DNA of 64,000 bases from an uncultured Fibrobacter sp. (GCF_900316465.1 NZ_ONDD01000013.1:16567-80566); one strand, 5' to 3'. Shown: positions 51,786 to 61,187, numbered from the stretch's first letter. Made by a program: numbers and translations. Notes: generated from the letters alone by a model not told the origin.

Positions 51786-53450
51786 TTACTTAACCTTCAA
51801 TGCGCCGCGTTCCAACTTAATCGTGAAGTTCGTGACATCACAGACTTCAGACGGACCCCAGTACTGGATCGGACCCGGGTAGGTGTAGGATTCAGTCTTG
51901 GCCCAGACTTCGCGGTTCTTGGCGAAGAACTTGAACGGAGCACCGTCGAGTTCAACGAGAGCCTTCTGGATCACCGGCTTGTCGGCACCGTGACGACGTT
52001 CGATGTTCATCATCATGGTGATAGGAATGCCACCGGCAGTCCACTTTTCGATACCCTTGGTCAGGTCACGCACAGAGCTCATGTAGCCGTTCATCTTGTT
52101 GAAGGCGAGCACGGAAGCGGTGTAACCGAGGCTGTAGCAGTAGTCGGCGTCGAAGTTGGACGGAGCGGCGCAACGGCCTTCGTAACCGAAGAAGTGGTTG
52201 AGAGCGGAGAACTTGCCCTTGAAGTTCTTGCGGCTCTTGAGTTCCTTCTTCACCATTTCGATGACGAGCTTTTCGGTTTCGATGAGGGAAACCTGCACGT
52301 TGCCGTGGCTGTCGCGGTCGAGCATCAGCTGGCCCTGAGTGGTGGAGGGGAGGCTCTTGAGGACTTCGGCAGAAGCCTTGGAGATCCAGTTGCAGAGCTT
52401 TTCAACCTTAGCGGCGGTGTCGAGGCCTTCGACTTCCTTTTCGTGGTGAGCGAGGGCTTCAGAGAGTTCGGAAATGAGCACGCCGACATCCGGGATGAAT
52501 TCGAGGAGGCCTTCCGGGATCAGGCAGACGCCGAAGTTCTTGCCGTCAGCAGCACGGGCAGCGACGATGTCTGCAACGTACTTGATGACCTGTTTGAGCT
52601 TCATCTTCTTGGCCTTGACTTCTTCAGAGATCAAGCAGATGTTCGGGTGGGTCTGGAGAGCGGCTTCGAGAGCAATGTGAGAAGCGCTACGGCCCATGAG
52701 CTTGATGAAGTGCCAGTACTTCTGAGCGGAGTTGGCATCGCGCATGATGTTGCCGATGAGTTCGGAATAGGTCTTGACGGCGGTGTCGAAACCGAAGGAG
52801 GTTTCGATGTATTCGTTCTTGAGGTCGCCGTCGATGGTCTTCGGGCAGCCGCAAACCACGCAGCTTGCGCCGTTGGCCTGGAAGTATTCACCGAGAACAG
52901 CAGCGTTGGTGTTGGAGTCGTCACCACCGATGATCACGATAGCGTCGAGCTTCTGAGCCTTGGCAACAGCCATGCACTTCTTGAACTGTTCTTCAGTTTC
53001 GAGCTTGGTACGGCCGGACTGGATGATGTCGAATCCACCAGTGTTGCGGTAGGAGTCCATGATCTTTTCGTTGATCACGATGAACTTGCCGTTTTCGAGG
53101 CCAGACGGACCGCCGAGGAAGCCGAGGAGCTTGGAATTCTTGCTGATGCTCTTGATACCGTCGAAGATACCCGCAATCACGTTGTGTCCACCAGGAGCCT
53201 GGCCACCGGACAGAACGACGCCCACGTTGAGGGCCTTGCCGGCCTGAGCCTTGGCAGCCTTCTTCATGGAAATGTAGGGAGCACCGTAGGTGTTCGGGAA
53301 CAGAGCCTTGATCTTGGCCTGGTCGCGGACGGATTCGGTAGCCTTACCCTTGTTGAGAGAGACCTTGAGAGCGCCGTCGCGGAGAGCGGCGGGGAGTTTC
53401 GGCTGGTAGGCCTTGCGAGCCTTGCCGAGGACGGACAGATTGTCAGCCAT
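51786..53450 (-). CDS. pfp: Diphosphate-fructose-6-phosphate 1-phosphotransferase (PPi-PFK)
   Basis: The 554-residue protein is of the long, plant-like PPi-PFK type. 'VVLSGGQAPGGHNVI' is the phosphate-binding loop; 'IGGDDSNTNA' carries the second Asp that excludes ATP (ATP enzymes have GGDGS); 'PKTIDGDLK' has the catalytic Asp; 'MGRSASHIALE' and 'FFGYEGRCA' complete the site. It phosphorylates fructose 6-phosphate with PPi, reversibly, in glycolysis. TATATTTG lies about 57 bp upstream of the ATG on this strand. The codon bias is strong, which also produces a long open frame on the opposite strand. Confidence 0.96.
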   Translation of the reverse strand: MADNLSVLGKARKAYQPKLPAALRDGALKVSLNKGKATESVRDQAKIKALFPNTYGAPYISMKKAAKAQAGKALNVGVVLSGGQAPGGHNVIAGIFDGIKSISKNSKLLGFLGGPSGLENGKFIVINEKIMDSYRNTGGFDIIQSGRTKLETEEQFKKCMAVAKAQKLDAIVIIGGDDSNTNAAVLGEYFQANGASCVVCGCPKTIDGDLKNEYIETSFGFDTAVKTYSELIGNIMRDANSAQKYWHFIKLMGRSASHIALEAALQTHPNICLISEEVKAKKMKLKQVIKYVADIVAARAADGKNFGVCLIPEGLLEFIPDVGVLISELSEALAHHEKEVEGLDTAAKVEKLCNWISKASAEVLKSLPSTTQGQLMLDRDSHGNVQVSLIETEKLVIEMVKKELKSRKNFKGKFSALNHFFGYEGRCAAPSNFDADYCYSLGYTASVLAFNKMNGYMSSVRDLTKGIEKWTAGGIPITMMMNIERRHGADKPVIQKALVELDGAPFKFFAKNREVWAKTESYTYPGPIQYWGPSEVCDVTNFTIKLERGALKVK

Positions 53451-53590
53451 TGTATCTTCCTTTTGATTTGCCCTGTTATCGGGCCGGGTTAAAAAATTAC
53501 ATGCTCAAATATAGTAAAAGGCGAGTGGAGCGCCAATACTGAAATTGAAAATCTATATTTGTTGCGTTCAAAAGAAATGAGGTTAGGACT

Positions 53591-55186
53591 ATGAGAAAAA
53601 GCATTCTTGCTTTGACGATTTCGTCGCTATTTTCAATTGCACTTGTGGCTTGTGGCGACAGCGGTGCCGATGCCGGCGATTCCAACAACAACTGGAAAAA
53701 GGATAGTTCTTCGGATCCGTCTGTGTTGATCGATGTCCGCGATGGCGAACAGTATCGCACGGTGCGAATCGGTAACCAGCTTTGGATGGCCGAGAACCTG
53801 CGTTTTTACGATACTCTTTGGAGTCCTACGCTTCCAGATTATTCTGAAGCCGATGAATTTGGTCGCCTTTATACTTATGGCGCGGCGATGGCCGGACATG
53901 ATTACATCGATTCCGGCTACAACGAAGGCATTTGCCCCGTTGGCTGGCATTTACCCTCTATGGCTGAATTTGATGTTTTGAAAAACTTCGTCTCTGAGTT
54001 TTGCCCGTCCGTCGATAGTTGCTTAAGATCTACGGAGGGTTGGGATTTTGCGGGTAATGACAGGTTCGGTTTTAATGCAAAACATCCTTCTGAAACGAAC
54101 ATAGTCCGTTATTGGACAAGTAACTCGGCAGACGACGGCATGCGTATCAATACGGACCACGGGTATACTTATAGATCCAACAGCAGCGATGCCGTGATGT
54201 ATGTCTTGCGGGATTCGTATGGTTATAATACCTTTAGCGCTGATTTTGCGGCCAAGGTGAATCTGTTTTACGTGCGTTGTGTCAAGGGCAGCGATGTGGA
54301 CTCTGCGGCCTACATGGATAACTATCTAAAGGGCCGCGAGAATATGATTGAGTACTTGAGCAGTTCTGCAGCTTACCAAGCATACCTTAGTAGTAGTTCT
54401 GCTGCCGAATGGGCGAGAGTGCAGCAAGGTGCAAAGAAATACTTTAATCCTGACTTGAACTATGGGGAATTTGTGGACGCCCGCGATGGTCAGACTTATG
54501 GTTTCCTGCAAATCGGTAACTATACCTGGATGGCCGAAAATATGAGGTATTTCTTTAAGGGACTGTATAACAGTTATTGTGAAGAGTACTTGGGTTGCGT
54601 AACGCGTTTCTATGCAGATACTGTCAAATATTTCCTGACAGGATTCCGTTACCCCGATACATTGTTGAGTCAAGTTTGCCCTGCGGGCTGGCATGTGCCT
54701 TCAAGTGCGGAATGGAACGACTTGAGCGAAACGGCTGTTAGCTCTGGCAACTTGCTTGCAAACGATAAGAATTGGGATTCTCGAGCCCAGGCGACCAATT
54801 CCACGGGCTTTACCGTTATTACGACTACTTCGGACTATGATGACGTTCCGGAATCAAGCCCGTTTAACGAAGCGGATTTTTGGGTCCTCAGTGATTCGGT
54901 GTCCGTGACTTACAGGTTGGACACGATTTATGTCGCTGCGGACACGTTGAAACCTTTTGTGCCTTCGGATGGTGATTCGATTGTACTCGTTGATTCTACT
55001 GGTACAGATTCAAGTGGTGCAGATGTTGAAATTGACCCGACTCCTGCCATACTCTCTGTGGACTCTGTTCGTGTAGAAACCAAGTATTATGTGTACTATG
55101 AATATGAATGGGTGTTCAATAGATTTGAATACGATGTGACATCGAGAAGCTACAATTCTTACGTACGCTGCGTCAAGGATTATTGA
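53591..55186 (+). CDS. FISUMP-domain lipoprotein (two Fib_succ_major modules)
   Basis: A lipobox 'LVAC' (Cys about residue 21) marks a lipoprotein. Two copies of the Fibrobacter succinogenes major paralogous domain follow: residues about 48-235 ('DVRDGEQYRTVRIGNQLWMA', 'GICPVGWHLPSMAEFDVL', 'YVRCVKG') and about 290-530 ('DARDGQTYGFLQIGNYTWMA', 'VCPAGWHVPSSAEWNDL', 'YVRCVKD'). The first module ends before a short Ser-rich linker. The domain is greatly expanded in Fibrobacter and its function is unknown. A TTATT-rich 3' end leads to a strong terminator. Confidence 0.92.
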   Translation: MRKSILALTISSLFSIALVACGDSGADAGDSNNNWKKDSSSDPSVLIDVRDGEQYRTVRIGNQLWMAENLRFYDTLWSPTLPDYSEADEFGRLYTYGAAMAGHDYIDSGYNEGICPVGWHLPSMAEFDVLKNFVSEFCPSVDSCLRSTEGWDFAGNDRFGFNAKHPSETNIVRYWTSNSADDGMRINTDHGYTYRSNSSDAVMYVLRDSYGYNTFSADFAAKVNLFYVRCVKGSDVDSAAYMDNYLKGRENMIEYLSSSAAYQAYLSSSSAAEWARVQQGAKKYFNPDLNYGEFVDARDGQTYGFLQIGNYTWMAENMRYFFKGLYNSYCEEYLGCVTRFYADTVKYFLTGFRYPDTLLSQVCPAGWHVPSSAEWNDLSETAVSSGNLLANDKNWDSRAQATNSTGFTVITTTSDYDDVPESSPFNEADFWVLSDSVSVTYRLDTIYVAADTLKPFVPSDGDSIVLVDSTGTDSSGADVEIDPTPAILSVDSVRVETKYYVYYEYEWVFNRFEYDVTSRSYNSYVRCVKDY

Positions 55187-55220
55187 TTATATAACTTGAT
55201 TGATAGACTGGGATTACGAA

Positions 55221-55251
55221 AAAGGTGGAAACATAACGTTTCCACCTTTTT
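55221..55251 (+). terminator. Terminator of the FISUMP lipoprotein gene
   Basis: AAAGGTGGAAAC (55221-55232) pairs perfectly with GTTTCCACCTTT (55238-55249), then TTT. Confidence 0.88.
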
Positions 55252-55275
55252 CGGTTCTTATGGAAAGAGAAATGC

Positions 55276-57636
55276 TTACTTGAACTGGGCGGTAATGCTC
55301 ATGTTGCCGTTGATGTCAATCAGGCGCGGGTTAGCGGTGTTGCCGTCAGACCAGCCGTTAAATACGCTTCCGGCCGTAGGAATAGCTTGCAACTGCATCT
55401 GCATTCCGGTGAAGAACTTGCCTTGGTAATTGCTGCTCGGCAGCTTCATGCCTTCGACAAGAACCGTGCCGTTTCCGCTAGAAGAAATGCTGACGGTTGC
55501 TTCGCCCTGCAGGCCAAAGTAGGTTGCCATTTCCTGTCTGAATGTCTGAGTGCGGTTCTGGGCGAATCTCAGAATGTCAGCGCCAGAAGGAGACCAGTTG
55601 TACTTAGCCTGGTTGCGGGGCCAGCGCTGTTCGTCGCGGGATTGTTCGGTGCTCGGAATCATGGCTGCCATCGTCTGCACGGCCTTCTGAACCTTTTCGT
55701 AAGTCAGGTAGTCGTTCAAGAGAATGCAACCCTGGTTGATGAACAAACGCTTGAAATCGGGGTTGGCCAAGAGCTTTTTCAGCATGTTGCCAATCGTGGT
55801 GTTGGCGCCCGAGCTCCAGCCGCCCATGCCGCCGATATTCCAGTTTCCGCCCATGCCGCCCGGACCACCAGGCTGCTGCGTTGCGCCGCCCTGATTGCCC
55901 TGGTTGTTATCCATGGTAGCGCTACCCAAAACCCACTGGAACATGTTCTGGCTTTCGGTATCGAAACCCATGATGCCCGGGGTAAAGCCGTAACCGTGGT
56001 CGACGTCAAAGATCATGAACTTGAACGGATGACCGTTATTGGGGCTGCCCCAAGCGCGGATGTTGTTGTTCGGCCAGTCACCGTTATGAATGTACATTTC
56101 GGCAATCATGTACTGGGCGAAACTGCTCACGTTCAATTTTTGCTTGATTTCTTCGTAAGACGGGTTGTTTTCGCCTGCGAAGTTTCCACTGGTAATCGTG
56201 TTCGTCAGCTGGCCGAATTCGGTGCTAGAGGCGCCGTTGGTGCCGCTGGGGGCCCATCCGTTGACGCAGCCCTGATCGCCATTGGCGCAGTTCTTGACAA
56301 CGTTGATGCTCTTGGAATCAATGCCGTAGTTGGTTTCGACAAAGCTTCTGTTCAAGCGTTCGCGCAAGTCGTGAATGCCGAAGTATTCGCCGTTGTAGAA
56401 CACCACCACCTGCAAACTACGCTGGTAGTCCACTTCGGTGCCTTCCATAAGGCTCACCAGCATCGGGTCGCCAAAGTAGTCGGTCCAGAAACGGTTGCCG
56501 TTGTTGCGCAGGTTGAAGCTCTTCATCTTCTTTGCTTCGGGGCGAGTCTTGAAGAACGAATACTTGAGAACCTTGTCGCCGTAGTCGTCGTTGTCCATCT
56601 TGATGGCAACGCTCTTCTTGGGTTTGTAACGGCTGTAGTTACCGATAATCGAAATGCCTGCGTCGATTTCCCAGGTCTTTTCAGTGGTAGAGCTTCCGTT
56701 TTCGAAGTATTCCACGTGAACGGGGAGCTCGTCGTCTTTCCAGAAGTTAGCCTGTTTGCAGGGTTCTGTGCACTTGGGGTTATTGGTGTCATCGCCACCA
56801 GCACCGGCCCACATACCCATGCCGCCGGGGTTATTGGTCAAATCTCCAGTTGCGTAAAGGCCCTTGGAGGAGTCGAACATGTCGGTGTGATTCACGGTCA
56901 GTGCCACCACAGGCATCGAAACTTTTTCGTTGATAAAGTAAGTCTGCGTGGTGGTATCGGCCGGCTGGCCGTTCACGAATTCAGAGCAGCGGATAACGGT
57001 GTTTTCTGTAATCTGCTTTGCCTGAGTGAGCGATTCGGAATTCTGGGTGGGGAAGGAACCGTCAAAGGTACACTTAATCTGGCCGCCCTTTTGCGGGGTC
57101 GGCGGTTCAATCGTCAAGTTGGAATAGAAACCTGCCTTCGGGAGGAAGGTTGCTTTGGCCTTGTGGTTGTCTTCGTAATCCTTGAGTCCGCTTGAAGAGG
57201 ACTGCGGCTGCGATGCGGAAGAAACTTGAATATTCTGGTTCGGGTCGTTCGGATCCGGATTCGGCGTGCCGTTCGGGTCTAGCGAGGCGCTGGAATTTGC
57301 GGGCTGCGAATTGCTCGACGGATTGTCTTGATTCGGAACAGGGTCCGGAATAACGACGGGAACTTGAACCGTGTCGCCCGTATTGGGGTCAACTACCTGG
57401 AAAGCGGGAACCGTGTCGCCGGTTTCGGGGTTGACATAAGGAACGGTCGGAATGGTATCGCCTGTGGAAGGGTCGATATAATCGCCTGTATTGGGGTCGA
57501 TATAAGGCGTGGTGTAGGGATCTTCTCCAATCGACGGAGTCGGATCGGTAAGTGCGTTGATGTCTTTGGCGTCGTCAGAGCAACCGATTAGCATTGCGCT
57601 GGCGATAACTGGTAGAAGAATGATTTTTTTCTGCAT
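55276..57636 (-). CDS. CotH-kinase-family lipoprotein with repeat linker and InlB-like end
   Basis: A lipobox 'LIGC' (Cys about residue 19) is followed by a repetitive stretch of 'DPNTGD'-type units (about 45-95) and a Pro/Ser linker (about 95-150). A chitobiase/hexosaminidase C-terminal-like domain ('FLPKAGFYSNLTIEPP', 'IKCTFDGSFPT') follows, then the CotH domain (about 240-690), with 'SRYKPKKSVAIKMDND', 'FNLRNNGNRFWTDYFGDPM', 'RERLNRSFVETNYG' and the metal site 'FDVDHGYG'. The last 75 residues match a divergent InlB-type beta repeat. CotH proteins are secreted or spore protein kinases; the target here is unknown. Confidence 0.85.
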   Translation of the reverse strand: MQKKIILLPVIASAMLIGCSDDAKDINALTDPTPSIGEDPYTTPYIDPNTGDYIDPSTGDTIPTVPYVNPETGDTVPAFQVVDPNTGDTVQVPVVIPDPVPNQDNPSSNSQPANSSASLDPNGTPNPDPNDPNQNIQVSSASQPQSSSSGLKDYEDNHKAKATFLPKAGFYSNLTIEPPTPQKGGQIKCTFDGSFPTQNSESLTQAKQITENTVIRCSEFVNGQPADTTTQTYFINEKVSMPVVALTVNHTDMFDSSKGLYATGDLTNNPGGMGMWAGAGGDDTNNPKCTEPCKQANFWKDDELPVHVEYFENGSSTTEKTWEIDAGISIIGNYSRYKPKKSVAIKMDNDDYGDKVLKYSFFKTRPEAKKMKSFNLRNNGNRFWTDYFGDPMLVSLMEGTEVDYQRSLQVVVFYNGEYFGIHDLRERLNRSFVETNYGIDSKSINVVKNCANGDQGCVNGWAPSGTNGASSTEFGQLTNTITSGNFAGENNPSYEEIKQKLNVSSFAQYMIAEMYIHNGDWPNNNIRAWGSPNNGHPFKFMIFDVDHGYGFTPGIMGFDTESQNMFQWVLGSATMDNNQGNQGGATQQPGGPGGMGGNWNIGGMGGWSSGANTTIGNMLKKLLANPDFKRLFINQGCILLNDYLTYEKVQKAVQTMAAMIPSTEQSRDEQRWPRNQAKYNWSPSGADILRFAQNRTQTFRQEMATYFGLQGEATVSISSSGNGTVLVEGMKLPSSNYQGKFFTGMQMQLQAIPTAGSVFNGWSDGNTANPRLIDINGNMSITAQFK

Positions 57637-57841
57637 AGCAGGCCCCTAGCAATAAAGCTTTTTCTCTCAACACCGTAGGTTAAAGTAACAAGTTTTATTT
57701 CAAAAAGGCCTTTGTTAATGCATTCTTTACAGTTTTTTGTTGTTGTTTGATGTAAATCACGGACGTTTAAAAATTTCGTGGGGTGAAATGTTCCGAAAAT
57801 TGGAAATTTGTAAAAATTTCGCAGTTTTTTGTGTAAAAATA

Positions 57842-57867
57842 AATGCCCGGACGGGGGTCCGGGCATT
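57842..57867 (-). terminator. Terminator of aqpZ
   Basis: AATGCCCGGAC (57842-57852) pairs perfectly with GTCCGGGCATT (57857-57867) around GGGG; on the minus strand TTATTTTTA follows. Confidence 0.82.
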
Positions 57868-57897
57868 CAAAATGAGTATGAAAATTGAGCTAGAAAA

Positions 57898-58629
57898 TTA
57901 CTTCTTGCTGCACTTGCATTCGGCGATGCACTTGTAAGCGATACCGCCGATTACGCCACCGAGAATCGGGGCCACCCAGAAGAGCCAGAGCTGCTTGATA
58001 GCGGCGCCGCCAACGAACACAGCCATAGCGGTAGAGCGGGCCGGGTTCACGGAGGTGTTGGTCACCGGGATAGAGATGAGGTGGATGAGCGTGAGGCAGA
58101 GGCCGATAGCGATCGGGGCGAAGCCTGCCGGAGCACGGCCATCGGTAGCACCCATGATCACGAACAGGAAGATGGCCGTGAGCACGGTTTCGATGAGGAA
58201 TGCGGAGAGCATGCCGGAGGTCTTGCCGCCAAAGGCGTTCAGGCCGTCCTTGAGGGAATCGGACCAGCCGTTGGTAGCGAAGGCGCCGATGCCTGCGTTG
58301 GTGAGGTCGGGGCATGCAATCACGTAGAGGAGCGCTGCTGCGATAATACCACCGATAACCTGGGCGGCGATGTATGCCGGGGCTTCCTTAGCGGGGAAGC
58401 GGCCGCCGGCAACCTGACCGAGCGTGACAGCCGGGTTCAAGTGGCAGCCCGAAATGTGACCGATGGCGTATGCCATGGTGAGCACCGTAAGGCCGAAGGC
58501 GAGCGATACGCCCACGTAACCGATACCGGTGGTGGGAACGCCGCAAGCGAGCACGGCTGCACCGCAGCCGCCAAACACAAGCCAGAAGGTGCCGATAGCT
58601 TCGGCAATAGCACGAGTAGTAAGTTTCAT
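57898..58629 (-). CDS. aqpZ: Aquaporin Z
   Basis: Start 58629 is preferred because GGAG lies 9 bases upstream; an ATG at 58644 would contain that site. The 243-residue protein has six membrane helices and both NPA boxes, 'HLNPAVTLG' and 'SVNPARSTA'. The selectivity residues of water-specific AqpZ are present (Phe in '[10 protein letters not shown]', His in 'LIHLISIPV', Thr in 'VTNTS', Arg of NPARS). It resembles E. coli AqpZ closely over the whole length. It ends in a Cys/Lys-rich tail ('ECKCSKK'). Confidence 0.96.
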   Translation of the reverse strand: MKLTTRAIAEAIGTFWLVFGGCGAAVLACGVPTTGIGYVGVSLAFGLTVLTMAYAIGHISGCHLNPAVTLGQVAGGRFPAKEAPAYIAAQVIGGIIAAALLYVIACPDLTNAGIGAFATNGWSDSLKDGLNAFGGKTSGMLSAFLIETVLTAIFLFVIMGATDGRAPAGFAPIAIGLCLTLIHLISIPVTNTSVNPARSTAMAVFVGGAAIKQLWLFWVAPILGGVIGGIAYKCIAECKCSKK

Positions 58630-58738
58630 TTGATTTTTCTCCATATTGGGGTTAAGAGTCTTTGCTCAATTTAGCAAAGACTGATTCCCAAATGCCGAAA
58701 ATGAATGTGAAAAAATGTTTTCGTGCGGAAACGCACAC

Positions 58739-58839
58739 AGACCGCTCGCCTCTATTGTATTAACAAGAATGTGATATCGTCTCGCTCTCGCAACCACGCC
58801 TCGTTAATACGAGGCGTTTGTTGCTCACACAGACCGCTC
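58739..58839. repeat. Structured intergenic repeat, copy B
   Basis: The unit starts and ends with AGACCGCTC and shares AAGAATGTGATATCG, CTCTCGCAACC and TTTGTTGCTCAC with copy A at 38235-38340. The central hairpin is GCCTCG/CGAGGC here, with a loop close to that of copy A (TTAATA against TTAACA) and altered but still paired stem bases. Confidence 0.75.
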
Positions 58840-58856
58840 CTACAAAAGACCGTAAA

Positions 58857-58886
58857 AAAATAGTCCGGTTTGAACCGGACTATTTT
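58857..58886 (-). terminator. Terminator of aspS
   Basis: AAAATAGTCCGGTT (58857-58870) pairs perfectly with AACCGGACTATTTT (58873-58886); the T run follows on the minus strand. Confidence 0.85.
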
Positions 58887-58907
58887 GAAAGGGACGTAAC
58901 CTTACGA

Positions 58908-60701
58908 TTATTTCTTTTCCGCCGTCTTGGGCATCTGCACGGAGATGTGGATGTCCTGCAACTGCTGGAGGTCCACTTCGCTCGGGCACTGGTCCATTGG
59001 GCTAGAAGCGCTCGTGTTCTTCGGGAACGCGATGTAGTCACGGATAGATTCTTCACCTTCCATGGTAGCGACAACGCGGTCGAGACCGAAGGCGAGACCG
59101 CCGTGCGGAGGAGCGCCGTACTTGAAGGCGTCAACGAAGAAGCCGAACTTGGTGCGAACCTGTTCTTCGGAGAGACCGAGCAGGCGGAACACCTTTTCCT
59201 GAACTTCAGGGTTGTGAATACGGATAGAACCACCGCCGATTTCAACACCATTAAGAACGAGGTCATAAGCTTCGGCATTGCAATCCTTGAGGTTGCCACC
59301 GAGCATCATGTCCAGGTGTTCCGGAAGCGGGTTGGTGAACGGGTGGTGCATAGCCATGTAGCGGCCTTCGGTGTCGCTGTATTCGAACATCGGGAATTCG
59401 GTAATCCACACAAATTCACGCTTCTTCGGATCGCGGAGACCCTTGATACGGGCGACTTCCAAGCGGAGCTGACCCATAGCGGTTGCAGCAACTTTTTCGG
59501 GGCCTGCGATGAAGAACATCATGTCGCCGCACTTAGCGCCAACGGCGTCGCGGAGTTCGTTGAGCTGTTCGGTAGTAAAGAACTTGCCGACCTGAGTTTC
59601 CACTTCGTCATTTTCCTTGACGCGCATCCACACGAGGCCCTTGGAACCGTACTTGGCAACGTAAGCGGTGAGTTCGTCGATCTGCTTACGAGTAAAGTCA
59701 ACGCAACCCTTGGCAGCGATACCGCGGATCTTGCCACCGGCGGCAACGCAGTTCTTGAACACGCCGAAGTTGGATTTTGCACCGATTTCGGACACATCGT
59801 GGATTTCGAGGTCGAAGCGGAGGTCCGGCTTGTCGGAACCGTACTTGAGCATGGCTTCAGCCCACTTCATACGGCGGATGTGGCGCGGCGGTTCGAAGTT
59901 CCAAACCTTGCCCAAAACTTCAGTCACGAACTTGTCGAACATTTCCATGACTTCGTCCTGGTTCACAAAGGACATTTCGACGTCGATCTGCGTGAATTCC
60001 GGCTGACGGTCAGCGCGGAGGTCTTCGTCGCGGAAGCACTTGGCAATCTGGAAGTAGCGGTCCATGCCAGCGATCATCAAGAGCTGCTTGTACTGCTGCG
60101 GAGACTGCGGGAGGGCGTAGAACTTGCCCGGGTTCACGCGGGACGGCACGAGGTAGTCACGTGCGCCTTCCGGAGTGGACTTGCAAAGGCACGGAGTTTC
60201 GATGTTTTCAAAACCGTTAGCGTAGAAGAAATCGTACACGGCCTTGAGGAAGCGGCTCTTGAGGAGGAGCTTCTTCTGGATCCACGGACGGCGGAGGTCC
60301 AGGTAGCGGTACTGCAAGCGGAGGTCGTCGTTTTCCTTGCATTCTTCGTTCGGGTCGTTAATGGCGAGCGGAGAAGTGAGAGCGGCGTTCAGGATTTCGA
60401 GCTTGTCAGCCTTGACTTCGATTTCACCCGTGGCGAGCTTTTCGTTGGTGTTGCCTTCTTCGCGGGCGTAGACCTTACCAGTCACGTAAATAACGTATTC
60501 GTTACGGAGCTGTTCGGCGGTCTTCAACACGTCGGCGTTGTAGTCCGGGTTGAAAACGATCTGGGTCTTGCCATACTTGTCGCGGAGGTCAACGAAAATC
60601 ACACCACCATGGTCACGGCGGCGATCCACCCAACCGGCGAGTGTTACGGTTTGGCCAACATCTTCCTTGCGAAGCTGGCCGCAGTTATGTGTACGTTTCA
60701 T
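58908..60701 (-). CDS. aspS: Aspartyl-tRNA synthetase, likely non-discriminating
   Basis: The 597-residue bacterial-type enzyme has the anticodon-binding OB fold (residues 1-105), class II motif 2 ('FRDEDLRADRQPEFTQIDVE'), the bacterial GAD insertion (about 290-420), and motif 3 ('GLAFGLDRVV'). It attaches Asp to tRNA(Asp). In the OB fold 'RRRDHGGVIF' has His31, and Gly83 lies in the following loop; these residues are typical of non-discriminating bacterial AspRS that also charges tRNA(Asn). gatC in the same window is consistent with tRNA-dependent Asn formation. Confidence 0.95.
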   Translation of the reverse strand: MKRTHNCGQLRKEDVGQTVTLAGWVDRRRDHGGVIFVDLRDKYGKTQIVFNPDYNADVLKTAEQLRNEYVIYVTGKVYAREEGNTNEKLATGEIEVKADKLEILNAALTSPLAINDPNEECKENDDLRLQYRYLDLRRPWIQKKLLLKSRFLKAVYDFFYANGFENIETPCLCKSTPEGARDYLVPSRVNPGKFYALPQSPQQYKQLLMIAGMDRYFQIAKCFRDEDLRADRQPEFTQIDVEMSFVNQDEVMEMFDKFVTEVLGKVWNFEPPRHIRRMKWAEAMLKYGSDKPDLRFDLEIHDVSEIGAKSNFGVFKNCVAAGGKIRGIAAKGCVDFTRKQIDELTAYVAKYGSKGLVWMRVKENDEVETQVGKFFTTEQLNELRDAVGAKCGDMMFFIAGPEKVAATAMGQLRLEVARIKGLRDPKKREFVWITEFPMFEYSDTEGRYMAMHHPFTNPLPEHLDMMLGGNLKDCNAEAYDLVLNGVEIGGGSIRIHNPEVQEKVFRLLGLSEEQVRTKFGFFVDAFKYGAPPHGGLAFGLDRVVATMEGEESIRDYIAFPKNTSASSPMDQCPSEVDLQQLQDIHISVQMPKTAEKK

Positions 60702-60785
60702 GGTTGTATCCTTGAAGATAATTTTTCGGGCGTAAATGTAGAAAAAATCGAACTAGTATGTCATCTCCTAAAATGACTTTTTAGC

Positions 60786-61187
60786 TTAAATTGACAAAAG
60801 CTCGTTTGCGATTTTGTGAATTTCGTCAAGAATTGCTTTTTTACGTTTTTCGGAAGGGTGCTTGGATCCGTTCATGTAGGCTGCCATGAGGGATTGCTGT
60901 ATGCCAAGTCTGCGGGCAACCTCGGACATGTTGATTGGCTTTAGCTTCGGCGAAAGTTTTAGTGGGAACTGGTCTGGATTGAATATGGATTCAAATGAGA
61001 TGTCTTCGTCGAGGTCGTCCCAGCGGAGGCCTTCAAAAGAGATTCTGTAATCAAGGCGCTGTTTTGGAGAGGCGCTTTTTAGACGTTCAAAATCTTTATA
61101 GTGCAATGTTGCGAGCCTGCCGTCTTTTGCGGTAAGCTTTAACCCGTTGCTTACAGGTTCTATTTTTTCTATTTCATCACGTTGCAT
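60786..61187 (-). CDS. DUF2442 protein with C-terminal helix-turn-helix (antitoxin-like)
   Basis: The 133-residue protein has an N-terminal DUF2442-type domain ('KLTAKDGRLATLHYKDFERL', 'DYRISFEGLRWDDLDEDISFE', residues about 12-68) and a C-terminal helix-turn-helix of XRE type ('NMSEVARRLGIQQSLMAAYMNG', about 86-107). DUF2442 proteins often pair with a DUF4160 protein in toxin-antitoxin-like units. The stop codon of a short upstream reading frame directly abuts its ATG (TAAATG), as expected for such a pair. An 18-bp palindrome lies about 80 bp upstream and may be its operator. Confidence 0.72.
   Translation of the reverse strand: MQRDEIEKIEPVSNGLKLTAKDGRLATLHYKDFERLKSASPKQRLDYRISFEGLRWDDLDEDISFESIFNPDQFPLKLSPKLKPINMSEVARRLGIQQSLMAAYMNGSKHPSEKRKKAILDEIHKIANELLSI

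Noticed and set aside
51684..53492. Open frame of about 600 codons on the plus strand opposite the PPi-phosphofructokinase gene
   Set aside because: It is the antisense shadow of a gene with strong codon bias; its translation is a low-complexity Val/Glu/Leu/His-rich sequence without motifs, while the minus-strand gene has a complete PPi-PFK active site.
55387..57195. Open frame of about 600 codons on the plus strand opposite the CotH gene
   Set aside because: Antisense shadow with no domain or signal peptide; the CotH gene explains the region.
57637..57841. Possible small gene or riboswitch upstream of the CotH gene
   Set aside because: AT-rich with no conserved riboswitch core that I can recognise; the open frame crossing 57588-57866 on the minus strand has no start signal and overlaps the CotH start.
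58818..60776. Open frame of about 650 codons on the plus strand opposite aspS
   Set aside because: Same cause: aspS is complete on the minus strand and the antisense product shows only biased composition.
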